The notes beneath the pieces were generated by a model that saw only the letters and a program-made list of their open reading frames with translations, searched no databases and was not told the DNA's origin. Made by a program: the position numbers and the translations under genes. A DNA stretch of 48,170 nt from Candidatus Tityobacter terrigena (GTDB taxonomy: Bacteria > Vulcanimicrobiota > Vulcanimicrobiia > Vulcanimicrobiales > Vulcanimicrobiaceae): assembly GCA_003156715.1 (NCBI GenBank), contig PMHO01000055.1, positions 27,940 to 76,109 of the forward strand. Direction: 5' to 3'. Positions 24,794-32,390 of this stretch are shown here, piece after piece (position 1 is the first letter of the stretch; each line of letters starts with the position of its first letter).

Positions 24794-25010
24794 GAACAAG
24801 CCTCGCTCCGGTTTCTGGAGCGACTGTAGCCCGGCTCGGTTCGCATGGCGTGGACGGCCTATTGCCGGCGAATGAACCGTCGAACCTCTGACTTGCGCGC
24901 CTGCAGCCTGAGAACGGCCGGCCGGGTATAACGTGCCGGCCCGTTGCATATCTTGTACTTGCGCCCAAACAGTGTAACGAGCGCTTGAGCCCCCGGAGGG
25001 AGCGACCGAC
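24794..25010. other. divergent intergenic region of the flagellar operon B
   Basis: These 217 bases separate the operon B start (minus) from a plus-strand membrane protein gene. A GC inverted repeat around GGCCGGCCGGGTATAACGTG is visible, with a TATAAC box in it. I found no convincing sigma-28 or sigma-54 promoter on either strand. The plus gene has GGAGGG before its GTG. Confidence 0.4.
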
Positions 25011-25475
25011 GTGGCAACCACTCAATCCAAACCGTCGACGGCACTCGGCACGGCAGGGAGCCTTAGCGGCCGCCGGCTGCTCGCATACACGGCGCTCTTT
25101 TACGCGGTTGCCGTGGCAGCCCACACCTTCGACCACTATCGCCGCGGACTCGACACCCTGACTACCGAAGTGCACGTCACCGGGATCGTCGGCACGGTGG
25201 CCTCAGCGATTGCGGTCGCCCTCGCACTCTTCCGAAACCGCTACGCTGCGCCCGTTGCTGTGGCGGTTGGCTTTGCGAGCGCGCTCGGCATCGCGTTCGT
25301 TCACTTGCTCCCGGTCCGGAGCGCGTTTAGCGATCCGTTCCCCGGCAGCACCGTCGACTCGCTGTCCTGGGCCGTCGTGCTCCTGGAGATCGCGGGTGCG
25401 CTCGCCTTTGGGGCCGCAGCTTTGTACGCGTTGCGCGGCCAAAGCATGTTTCGCGCGCCGACCGACGACGAGTGA
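25011..25475 (+). CDS. small four-helix integral membrane protein of unknown function
   Basis: This 154-residue protein has about four predicted transmembrane helices (roughly residues 25-45, 58-76, 82-102 and 122-143) and short polar ends. A His/Asp-containing loop (HTFDHYRRG) follows helix 1, and HLLPV follows helix 3. I do not recognise the family. The GTG start at 25011 has GGAGGGAG at a good distance. It is alone on the plus strand, divergent from flagellar operon B. Confidence 0.8.
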   Translation: MATTQSKPSTALGTAGSLSGRRLLAYTALFYAVAVAAHTFDHYRRGLDTLTTEVHVTGIVGTVASAIAVALALFRNRYAAPVAVAVGFASALGIAFVHLLPVRSAFSDPFPGSTVDSLSWAVVLLEIAGALAFGAAALYALRGQSMFRAPTDDE

Positions 25476-25573
25476 GCCGCGCCGCGTCGCTGCCTTCTCG
25501 CGGCCTGTCGAGCAGGACGTTACGATCGAATGGGCGGAAACGTCGGACAGTTTACAATGCGTGAGGGTCGCCC

Positions 25574-25990
25574 GTGCCAATCGCCAACGAATCGACGACG
25601 GCCGGGTCGGTCGCGGCCAGGATTGTCCCGTGGTTGTCCGCGGCCGACGCGACGCAAGCCGTCGAGTATTACAAGGCGGCATTCGGCGCCATTGAAATCG
25701 AACGCCTTGAAAGCGCGTCGAACCGCGTGGAAGTCGCGCAACTCTCGATTGGGGGCGCCCTTTTCTGGGTGCAACGCGACGACGATTCGAATCCGGAGCG
25801 GCAAGGCGGATCACCCATCCGGTTGATCCTCATGGTCGACGATCCGGATTCCGTCTACGCACGCGCGATCGCGGCCGGAGCTCTTGAAGTCTTTTCCGTG
25901 CACGAAGCACACGGATGGCGTGTCGGGCGAGTCGTCGATCCGGCCGGGCACCATTGGGAGATCGGCAAACCGCTTACGCGCCCAAGCTAG
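25574..25990 (+). CDS. VOC-family (glyoxalase/PhnB-like) protein
   Basis: The 138-residue protein matches the vicinal oxygen chelate fold: VPWLSAADATQAVEYYKAAFGAIEIER at the start, IGGALFWVQ in the middle, and RVVDPAGHHWEIGKPL at the end. This is the PhnB-like subgroup pattern, with DPxGHxW at the C-terminus. Such proteins bind a divalent metal or small molecule; the activity is not predictable. The GTG start at 25574 follows GAGGG. It is convergent with the aspartyl protease gene. Confidence 0.9.
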   Translation: MPIANESTTAGSVAARIVPWLSAADATQAVEYYKAAFGAIEIERLESASNRVEVAQLSIGGALFWVQRDDDSNPERQGGSPIRLILMVDDPDSVYARAIAAGALEVFSVHEAHGWRVGRVVDPAGHHWEIGKPLTRPS

Positions 25991-26023
25991 CGTTCCCTCA
26001 ACGCACCGATCGGCCAGGGGCCT

Positions 26024-27619
26024 TCACTGCGGCCGGCTGCGGCCGTCGTCGAAAGCGGTGCTCTTCTCAAGATACATCGCACCGTCCGACTCATCGAAGG
26101 TGATCACGAAGTTCTTGAGCAGGCCGAGCCCGACGTTGCCGGCATCGAAGCGGTCGGCGAAGGCTCCGCGCGTCGCGAGCATCACGTCGGTGTCGATGTG
26201 GTACAGCGAGGTCGAGCCGATGTCGATCCGGTCGAGCGACGTCTTGTACGACGCGGTGCTCCCGCCGATTCCGTAGTTGCGCCGCCCGTGATCGGTGACG
26301 GGCACGACGCCGGGATGTTTGTCGACGAATGGATGGTAGAGGAGCAGCTCACCTGCATTGCCGGTGTCGACGATGAACGGAGCGGCCAGGCTTTCGCCGA
26401 TGCGGAACGATGCCTCGGGTGCAGCCCGGTCGGTGTCGATCGGAATTCGTTCGCCGCGGGGTAGAATCGAGCCGGGCGGCCCAAAGGTCATCGACTGCGC
26501 CGCCGGGTCGAGACGAACCGTGGCCGCGCCAAAGAACGGATATCCGAGGATGCCGTCGATATGAAACGCCCCCGACGTCGCTGCGCTCAGATCGAGCGTC
26601 GTTACGACCAGATCGCGGAGCTTGCCGCTGCCGATGTCGAGCTCGTCGAGCGTTGCCACTTGCAAGCCACCCACGCGCGATGCGCCGCTGGCCTCGAGCG
26701 CGCCTTCGCTAGAAAGCCCGAGCTCGCGCACAACGCGTGTGTCGAGCAGAATGTTCTGCGCGCCGGTGTCGACGAGAAACGAGTAGTTCTTCCCTCGGAT
26801 GCGCACGGGCGCGTAGAGGTGCCCGTCGTGCGCTTGCAGCGCGAGGGTTTGAGCGCCCGGCATTTCGATCGTCCGCGCCCTGAGCGGCGCAAAGACCGCG
26901 GCCTCGCTCGGCTGATCGAGCAGGATCTTTTGCGCGTTTTCGGTCGTGTCGAATTCGCGATCCCCATCGGATTGCACGACCTTGAAGGGAAAGTGGTGCC
27001 CTCCGACGGAGCGCCAATCGGACAGGTCGATCGTTGCCTCACCGTCGTCGTCGTCGTACGCGACGCGCAGCGGACGGTAGGTCGCCGCGTCGAGGTAGAG
27101 CGTTTCCGTCTCACCCCCAGTCGCGGCCACGTCGATCGCGTACGCTGCTTTTCCGTCAAGCGAGCGGCGCCCCAGGGCGACGCAGTGCTCGGGCTGGCGC
27201 GCGAAATCGCCGCTGTCGATCAACCGCTGGGTGCGCGAGCGGCGCAGCAGGATGCCGGTGAGCTCGCGAACGTCGCCGTCGGCATTGGCGTACCATACGC
27301 GTTCGCCAATTCGCAGCCGCCGTTCGGAACGCGCGCCGAGGTTTTCATCGTCGCGCTCGCGCTCGCCGGCGATCCAGGTGTGGAACGAGCCGGTCAAGCC
27401 TTGCCCGGAGAGCGTTCCGATTTCTTCGAAGCGTTCGTAGCGCGGCGCGCCGGGATCGTTCATCGCACGCTGGTACGAAGCCAACAGTTCCGCCAGGCTC
27501 GGCGACGGTGAATCGGCTGCCCAGCTTGCGCAAACGGAGAAGAGTGTCGTCGCAAACGCGGCTGTTAGACAAACTGCGAAGACCCGCTTACAGCGGCGCG
27601 GCAGGTTCGAGGGGAACAC
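26024..27619 (-). CDS. secreted retropepsin-like aspartyl protease with two DTG motifs
   Basis: The 531-residue protein starts with a signal peptide (hydrophobic core about residues 12-32). A region of about 220 residues with the look of a periplasmic lipid/lipoprotein-binding (LolA-like) domain follows. The C-terminal half has two aspartyl protease repeats with VDTGAQNILLD and VDTGNAGELLLY, the catalytic Asp-Thr-Gly pairs, and a DGILGYPFFGAATVRLD flap-type segment. The start GTG at 27619 is 27 bases after the fliI stop on the same strand, so it is probably the last gene of flagellar operon A. A proteolytic or peptidoglycan-side role there is speculative. The frame runs further upstream over the fliI end, which I exclude. 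Confidence 0.85.
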   Translation of the reverse strand: MFPSNLPRRCKRVFAVCLTAAFATTLFSVCASWAADSPSPSLAELLASYQRAMNDPGAPRYERFEEIGTLSGQGLTGSFHTWIAGERERDDENLGARSERRLRIGERVWYANADGDVRELTGILLRRSRTQRLIDSGDFARQPEHCVALGRRSLDGKAAYAIDVAATGGETETLYLDAATYRPLRVAYDDDDGEATIDLSDWRSVGGHHFPFKVVQSDGDREFDTTENAQKILLDQPSEAAVFAPLRARTIEMPGAQTLALQAHDGHLYAPVRIRGKNYSFLVDTGAQNILLDTRVVRELGLSSEGALEASGASRVGGLQVATLDELDIGSGKLRDLVVTTLDLSAATSGAFHIDGILGYPFFGAATVRLDPAAQSMTFGPPGSILPRGERIPIDTDRAAPEASFRIGESLAAPFIVDTGNAGELLLYHPFVDKHPGVVPVTDHGRRNYGIGGSTASYKTSLDRIDIGSTSLYHIDTDVMLATRGAFADRFDAGNVGLGLLKNFVITFDESDGAMYLEKSTAFDDGRSRPQ

Positions 27620-27645
27620 GCGCCCCTGATTTCGGGACTTCTTGC

Positions 27646-28911
27646 CTAGCGCCCCCCAGGTTCCGCACGCGCCAGCAGCGCGGCGACGGAGCGAAGTGCA
27701 AGGGTGGTTTCCTCGGGCAGCACCGGGGCGCGCTGCCGCAGGAAGGCGCACAGCGCCGGCTCGGCAGCGACGGCAGCGGCCAGCTTCCGATCGCGGTTAT
27801 CCGACAGGCCGAGACTGCGTACGTCTTTGGTCTGCGCCAGCAGTCCGAGCGCAGCGCGCACCGTTTCCGCGTCGCAAGCATGGCCCGGGGAAACGACGGC
27901 CCCCATCGTGCGGCTGCGGCTCGCGGGAACGTCGATCGCGGGGTGGTGTCCGCCGCATGCGAGCTCGGCCGAAAGCGCGATGTGTCCGTCCAGCATCGAC
28001 CGCGCCGCATCGGATAGCGGCTCGCGCGCGTCGTCTCCGTCCGAAAGGACGGTCGCGATCAGCGTTATCGATCCGCGCCGAGCGGTCCCCGCACGCTCCA
28101 GAAAGCGCGCGAGCTCGGCCCAAACCGCGGGCGGGTAGCCGCCGCGGCCGACCGGCTCATCATGCGCGATGCGGAGTTCGCGCAGCGCCGCGGCGTAGCG
28201 CGCCAAACTGTCCAGGATCACGACGACGTCGAGTCCGTGCTCGCGCAGCGTGACCGCTTGCGCCATCGCAATCTCGGCCGCCCGAACCCGCTCGGCGGCG
28301 CTGCGATCGCTCGTCGCACACACCGCGGTCGTGCGACCGTTCAGACGCCCTAGCCACGTCTGTGCCTCGCGCCCGCGCTCGCCGATCAGCGCCAAGACGA
28401 CCGCATCGCCGCGCGCCCCCGCGGCGATCATCTCGAGGAGCGTCGACTTGCCGGCACCGGGCGCCCCAAAAATACCGATCCGTGCTCCGCGACCGAGCGT
28501 CAGCAATCCGTCGATTGCGCGCACGCCCGTCCAAAAGATTGTATCGATCGGCCGTCGCTCGCGCGGCGGGGGCGCGCCCCGTGCCACTCGCACGAGCGAG
28601 CCGCGCAGCCCGGGACCGCCATCGAGCGCCATGCCCGCCGCGTCAATCGCTCGTCCGAGCGCTGCGAAACCGAGCACGCACGCCGTTGCCTCCGGCGTCA
28701 CGGACACGCGATCGCCGACCGCGACGCCCGCGAGCGGTCCGAACGGCGCGATCATAACACGCGAGCGCTCGATCGCCGTCACCTGGCCGTCGAGAAAGCC
28801 GCCGCCCAAACGCAGGATGCGCACGCCGTCGCCGATGCAGGCCCGCGGCAGTGACGCAACCACGAGTTCGCCCCGCGTTCGCACGACGCACCCGATCCCG
28901 CGCCCGATCAT
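27646..28911 (-). CDS. fliI: flagellum-specific ATPase FliI
   Basis: FliI is the hexameric export ATPase. The 421-residue protein carries Walker A GAPGAGKST (149-157), the GERGRE motif, Walker B-type VVVILDSLARYA and the family pattern GRGGYPPAVWAELARFLERAG. The N-terminal domain is slightly shorter than usual, but the catalytic core is intact. It overlaps fliH by 4 bases (ATGA) and precedes the aspartyl protease gene. Confidence 0.96.
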   Translation of the reverse strand: MIGRGIGCVVRTRGELVVASLPRACIGDGVRILRLGGGFLDGQVTAIERSRVMIAPFGPLAGVAVGDRVSVTPEATACVLGFAALGRAIDAAGMALDGGPGLRGSLVRVARGAPPPRERRPIDTIFWTGVRAIDGLLTLGRGARIGIFGAPGAGKSTLLEMIAAGARGDAVVLALIGERGREAQTWLGRLNGRTTAVCATSDRSAAERVRAAEIAMAQAVTLREHGLDVVVILDSLARYAAALRELRIAHDEPVGRGGYPPAVWAELARFLERAGTARRGSITLIATVLSDGDDAREPLSDAARSMLDGHIALSAELACGGHHPAIDVPASRSRTMGAVVSPGHACDAETVRAALGLLAQTKDVRSLGLSDNRDRKLAAAVAAEPALCAFLRQRAPVLPEETTLALRSVAALLARAEPGGR

Positions 28912-29420
28912 CGATCGAGTGCATCCGCCTGGGCGAGGGGCTCCAGCACGGCGACCAGGCGCAGATCGAAGCGCGCGTCAATCTCGCCGTCGCGAACCTC
29001 GACGATCAAGTCGCCCGGCCGCAGCGCAGAATCCACACGAACGGGAAGTGTGGTGCGGATGCCAATCGCGTCGCTCGCGCAAAGCACGAGACCCACGGGT
29101 TCTTCCTCGGCGAGGTCGCGCAAAATGCGTTCGCTCAAGGCCTGCATGTCGGCGGGGGCCAGCGCGAGTTCTCGTGCCAGGACTTCGCTTGCGAGCGCAG
29201 CCAGCAAACGGGCGCGCAAACGATCGAAGGCCTCGAGCGCAGCTAAGCGGACTGCGCCGAGTTCCCGAGCGACCGTTTCGGAGACCGGTGCGGCCCGCAC
29301 TGTCGCGCTCTCGGCGCCGCCCGCGCCGGGCGGCGCCGGCGCGGGCGGCTCGCTCGCAAGGCGGCGACCCTCGCTGCGTTCGCGAACCAGCGCCGCGAGC
29401 GGGACGAACTCGTCAGGCAC
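28908..29420 (-). CDS. fliH: FliH-like export ATPase regulator
   Basis: The 170-residue protein sits between fliF and fliI, the usual fliH position. The sequence has an Ala/Pro-rich stretch, then a long helix (about 55-110, ARELGAVRLAALEAFDRLRARLLAALASEVLARELAL) and a C-terminal alpha/beta domain (PVGLVLCASDAI...). This fits FliH, which holds FliI at the C-ring through FliN. FliH is poorly conserved, so the call rests on position and shape. The GTG at 29420 overlaps the fliF stop by 8 bases; the longer frame is a shadow. Confidence 0.75.
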   Translation of the reverse strand: MPDEFVPLAALVRERSEGRRLASEPPAPAPPGAGGAESATVRAAPVSETVARELGAVRLAALEAFDRLRARLLAALASEVLARELALAPADMQALSERILRDLAEEEPVGLVLCASDAIGIRTTLPVRVDSALRPGDLIVEVRDGEIDARFDLRLVAVLEPLAQADALDR

Positions 29421-30870
29421 GGCGCAGAAAGGCCTCGCAGTCGGGGATAACCGGCGCGGCGGCACGCGCCATGCGGCGCACGATGGCGGCGCGCTCCTCG
29501 GACGGATACATCTCCAGGACGGCGGTCGCCGTCGCCGCCGGTAAGGCGCTGATGATCGCCGCCGCGGTGTGCGCCGGCTCACCGCTCAGCGCACCCAGAA
29601 CCTGGGCGGGCGCGACGCCCGTCAGGCTCTTGCGCGCTCTCCGCAGGCTGACCCGTTGCGCGATGCGATCGACGAGTCCAGCCAGCGGCTCGGCGCCCCA
29701 ACGCAAGGCACAGAGCAGCGCGAAGGCTCCGATCGCAACCGGCGCAACGTCGTCGAGCAACCCGACGATCGAGGCGAACGGCGGAGCCGAACGCGGCGCG
29801 TCCTTTGCAAAGGTAACCTCCTGCACGCTGACCGCATCGCCGCGCTCGGGGGCGAGGCCCACCGTCGCACTCGCGAGCGACGCAATCTTATCGACCTCGA
29901 GGTGGCGCGCACGGTCGACCAGCACTGCGACCGAGATGCGCTCGAGCCGTCCTTCCGGGACCTCGACGCTCTCCTGTCGCACGTCGCTGCCACGATCTTC
30001 GCTCGCATGCCGTTTCGTGTAGGTCTTCTGCGCGCTTTTGTAGTGCTCGTCGGCGGTGGCCGAATGAAGCGAACGGCTCCCGAGCGGTTTGTCGATCGTT
30101 TCGCGAATCTCACGACTGCGCGGATCGCGCCAGACGCGGACCCGCACGATCGCCGCGCCGATTCCAAAGGCGGCATCGAGCGCTGATTGCAGTGACGTCT
30201 GCAGACTGCTCTCCTCGCCGTCACCGGCTGCGCCGCCGCTTACGAGCCCGCGGTCGTCGAGCACCGCTACCCGTTTTGGATCGAGCCCCGGAACGCCCGC
30301 AGCTACGAACGCGCGGACGGCATCGAGCATTTGCGGGCCGAGCGGCGCGCCCAGGCGCATCGTAAGACGCACGCTCGCGCTCGCCTGATGAGACGGTTCG
30401 TCGACGAACGCGCCCGCTATCGCCGGTGCGACGATCACCTGCGCATCGTCGATGCCGGCAAACCCGCGCAGGCCGCGCGCGATGTCGCCCGCGAGCCCGT
30501 CGCGTTGCTGCGCATCCAGTATCGATTGCGGCGTCAGCGGACCGGCCTTCTCGAGAACCTCGTTGGAGCTCGCAAGGTGTGCGTGCGGGACGCCGGCCAA
30601 CGACAAGCGCATCAGCAAATCGTTGCGCCGATTCGCGTCGACGCGCACGTTATCGCTCCCGGCAACAAAGGCGACGTTCCAGCCCGCGAGGCGCTCGACG
30701 ACTTCGCTAACCTGCTCGGGACGCAGGGGCATCGCAAAGAGCAGTACGCGGTTGTCGCGCCGCAACGCTAACCCGAGCGCCACGGACAGCATGGCGGCGA
30801 GCGCAACGCCCAGGACCAGCGTGCGATGCTTGGTCGAGAGCAAACGCCAACGCGCGACGAGCAGCCGCAT
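29413..30870 (-). CDS. fliF: MS-ring protein FliF with C-terminal FliG-like domain
   Basis: The 485-residue protein has the FliF layout: N-terminal membrane helix (about 18-37), ring-building domain with RNDLLMRLSLAGVPH and an ASVRLTMRLGAPL block, the second ring domain, and a second helix near 375-395. After it, residues about 412-485 read ALSGEPAHTAAAIISALPAATATAVLEMYPSEERAAIVRRMA, the pattern of the FliG middle (EHPQ) domain. So part of FliG appears fused to FliF, which is about 80-100 residues shorter than usual in its own part. No separate fliG, and no FliG torque helix, is in the window. It starts 12 bases after fliE. Confidence 0.85.
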   Translation of the reverse strand: MRLLVARWRLLSTKHRTLVLGVALAAMLSVALGLALRRDNRVLLFAMPLRPEQVSEVVERLAGWNVAFVAGSDNVRVDANRRNDLLMRLSLAGVPHAHLASSNEVLEKAGPLTPQSILDAQQRDGLAGDIARGLRGFAGIDDAQVIVAPAIAGAFVDEPSHQASASVRLTMRLGAPLGPQMLDAVRAFVAAGVPGLDPKRVAVLDDRGLVSGGAAGDGEESSLQTSLQSALDAAFGIGAAIVRVRVWRDPRSREIRETIDKPLGSRSLHSATADEHYKSAQKTYTKRHASEDRGSDVRQESVEVPEGRLERISVAVLVDRARHLEVDKIASLASATVGLAPERGDAVSVQEVTFAKDAPRSAPPFASIVGLLDDVAPVAIGAFALLCALRWGAEPLAGLVDRIAQRVSLRRARKSLTGVAPAQVLGALSGEPAHTAAAIISALPAATATAVLEMYPSEERAAIVRRMARAAAPVIPDCEAFLRRA

Positions 30871-30882
30871 CGTTTGCGCCGC

Positions 30883-31191
30883 CTAAATCTGCATTGCGAG
30901 CACGCTCGACAGCGCCTGGGCCGCACGCGAGGCGGCCGCGGTCGCGATCGAAAGCATGACGTCGGCTTGAGCGCGCGCGAGCACCATCTCTTGCAGGCCG
31001 CCGCGCTCGCTCGCGAAGGCGCGCTCGGTACCGTCGGCCTGCACGAGCATCGCTTCGGCTGCATCGAGGGCGCGCCCGAAGTTTGCCCCGAAGTCGCTCG
31101 ACTCCGCGCGCGCGGCCGGCCGGAGGAGCGGTGCGTCGGGGACGGGGCCGAGCGCACGTGCGGCCGCCGAGTCGAGGGGAACGACCGTCAT
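30883..31191 (-). CDS. fliE: flagellar MS ring-rod junction protein FliE
   Basis: The 102-residue protein ends with ERGGLQEMVLARAQADVMLSIATAAASRAAQALSSVLAMQI, the two-helix FliE C-terminus that lies between MS ring and rod. The first half is Ala/Pro-rich and variable as in other FliE. The ATG at 31191 overlaps the flgC stop by 4 bases. FliE is specific to flagella and absent from injectisomes, which supports a flagellar-type origin for this cluster. Confidence 0.88.
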   Translation of the reverse strand: MTVVPLDSAAARALGPVPDAPLLRPAARAESSDFGANFGRALDAAEAMLVQADGTERAFASERGGLQEMVLARAQADVMLSIATAAASRAAQALSSVLAMQI

Positions 31192-31586
31192 AGGCGCCCG
31201 ACGTCGATCGTCCGCTCGGCAAGCCGCTTGCCGGCTTCGAAAACCGAGGCGTTCATCTCGTAAGCGCGCTGCGCATCGAGGATGGCGACCATTTCGGTTA
31301 CGGCGTCCAAATCGGCGCCGCGCTCTACGCGAGCCCCGAGATAGCGGACCGGCAATCCGGGGTCTTCATCCACCTCGCCCGCGGGCGCCTCGAAGGCCGG
31401 GAGATCGGCGTCGTCAACGTCTGGCGTTGGAGGTGCAGCGGTCGCGAAGCGCGGGACAAGCCGGCCGAAGCCGCGTCCGTCCGGCGCAGCTTGGGCGGCG
31501 GCCACGTTGCGAGCGGCAAGGTCGAGCGCGGCGCGCTGTGCGTCCATGCCGGCTGCCGCCGAGCTCAACACGTCGAGTTCGTTCAT
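31188..31586 (-). CDS. flgC: flagellar proximal rod protein FlgC
   Basis: The 132-residue protein has the FlgC N-terminus (LDVLSSAAAGMDAQRAALDLAARNVAAAQ, matching the consensus SGM-AQR...NIANA) and C-terminus (DLDAVTEMVAILDAQRAYEMNASVFEAGKRLAERTIDVG). The middle is acidic and Pro-rich. These termini form the coiled rod core. The ATG at 31586 overlaps the upstream gene stop (ATGA). Length is near normal. Confidence 0.88.
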   Translation of the reverse strand: MNELDVLSSAAAGMDAQRAALDLAARNVAAAQAAPDGRGFGRLVPRFATAAPPTPDVDDADLPAFEAPAGEVDEDPGLPVRYLGARVERGADLDAVTEMVAILDAQRAYEMNASVFEAGKRLAERTIDVGRL

Positions 31587-31795
31587 TTGGTAACGCCCTT
31601 GAGCGCTTCCAGCCGCGCGTGCAGCGCGGCCAGGAGAGCGTCGGCGAAGACGACCTGACGCGCGGCCGAGGCCATCAGCGGCTGCGGTGTTTGGGACGCG
31701 TTGCCGGCAGCCGCTGCCGCCTGTTGCGCGCTCTCGGCGAGGCGGTCGCGAGCGGCGAGGGCGGCGAGGGCGAGATCGCTCGGAATGGGTTCCAT
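31583..31795 (-). CDS. 70-residue FlgB-like protein, strongly shortened
   Basis: The first gene of flagellar operon A encodes only 70 residues, in the position of flgB directly before flgC with an ATGA overlap. It is two helices joined by GNASQTPQP, which could be a remnant of the FlgB NiAN-TPGY motif. FlgB is normally 110-140 residues, so the middle domain would be gone. I assign FlgB only from position and this short pattern; an unrelated small protein is possible. Confidence 0.5.
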   Translation of the reverse strand: MEPIPSDLALAALAARDRLAESAQQAAAAAGNASQTPQPLMASAARQVVFADALLAALHARLEALKGVTK

Positions 31796-31916
31796 TTCCC
31801 AAGCCTGCCGCTTGCGGATGAACGCGACCGAGCCACCGGATGAACGGCCGATGGCCGCGACCGTCGAAGGCCTAACCCTTCGTCGGCATGCGGCCGAAGA
31901 AAGCGGGTGGGGGTAC
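31796..31916. promoter_or_regulatory. divergent intergenic region with direct and inverted repeats
   Basis: These 121 bases separate flagellar operon A (minus) from a plus-strand secreted-protein gene. Direct repeats CGGATGAACG occur at 31815-31824 and 31837-31846, 22 bp apart, two helical turns. An imperfect palindrome CCGTCGAAGG-N6-CCTTCGTCGG-like element (31861-31883) follows. Both could be regulator sites; neither is a family I recognise. Confidence 0.45.
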
Positions 31917-32384
31917 ATGGTTTTTCGTGCGACCAGGAAGCTCAAGCGAGTTTTTTTCTTCGTCGCCGTTTTGGCGGCCGGCGGCACGGCGCTGGCCGAC
32001 CCCTCCCCGGTGCGCGTCTTGATACCCGCCGGGCTCAACGCGGGATTCTCGGAAGCCTCGCCATCCAAGGTGCCCGGCATGAAATACGTCTCGGTCGAAG
32101 ACGTGCGCCTCTTCAACCCCTCCGGCTATATGGCGCAGTCCTTCAAGCCGAGCGATTTTCATCTGCTGGCCGGCGACAGCGTCTTCCAGCCGGTCGTACG
32201 GCCGGGTTACAAAGCCGTTGATTTGAGCGAGCCTTCGGTGCTCGCACCGCATCAAGGCCTCGTGCAGACGGTGACCTTTCTCGTCCCGGACGCCGTGACG
32301 ACCGCGAAATTCGAGTTCGTTCCCCACTGGTTCGACGATGCCGGCGGCATGGTCGATTTTTGCTGTTTCTACCTTGGCTCGTAA
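31917..32384 (+). CDS. secreted protein, DUF4352-like immunoglobulin-type fold
   Basis: The 155-residue protein has a signal peptide (basic start, hydrophobic core about residues 11-27, cleavage near ALA-DP). The rest resembles DUF4352/telokin-like domains: YVSVEDVRLFNPSGYMA, SDFHLLAGDSVFQPVV and a LVQTVTFLVPDA block, as in extracytoplasmic proteins with beta-sandwich folds. Function unknown. ATG 31917 follows a GGTGGGGGT ribosome-like site. It is followed after 6 bases by the cyclase gene, probably one transcript. Confidence 0.78.
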   Translation: MVFRATRKLKRVFFFVAVLAAGGTALADPSPVRVLIPAGLNAGFSEASPSKVPGMKYVSVEDVRLFNPSGYMAQSFKPSDFHLLAGDSVFQPVVRPGYKAVDLSEPSVLAPHQGLVQTVTFLVPDAVTTAKFEFVPHWFDDAGGMVDFCCFYLGS

Positions 32385-32390
32385 GCGCGC

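Noticed and set aside
24794-25010. Sigma-54 or sigma-28 promoter for flagellar operon B.
   Set aside because: A CGGCACG element is present on the minus strand, but no TTGC at the right distance, and no GCCGATAA box.
23520-25175. A 551-residue frame containing the rod gene.
   Set aside because: Residues before GTG 24245 are shadow of the gene at 24242-24793; the GTGA overlap sets the start.
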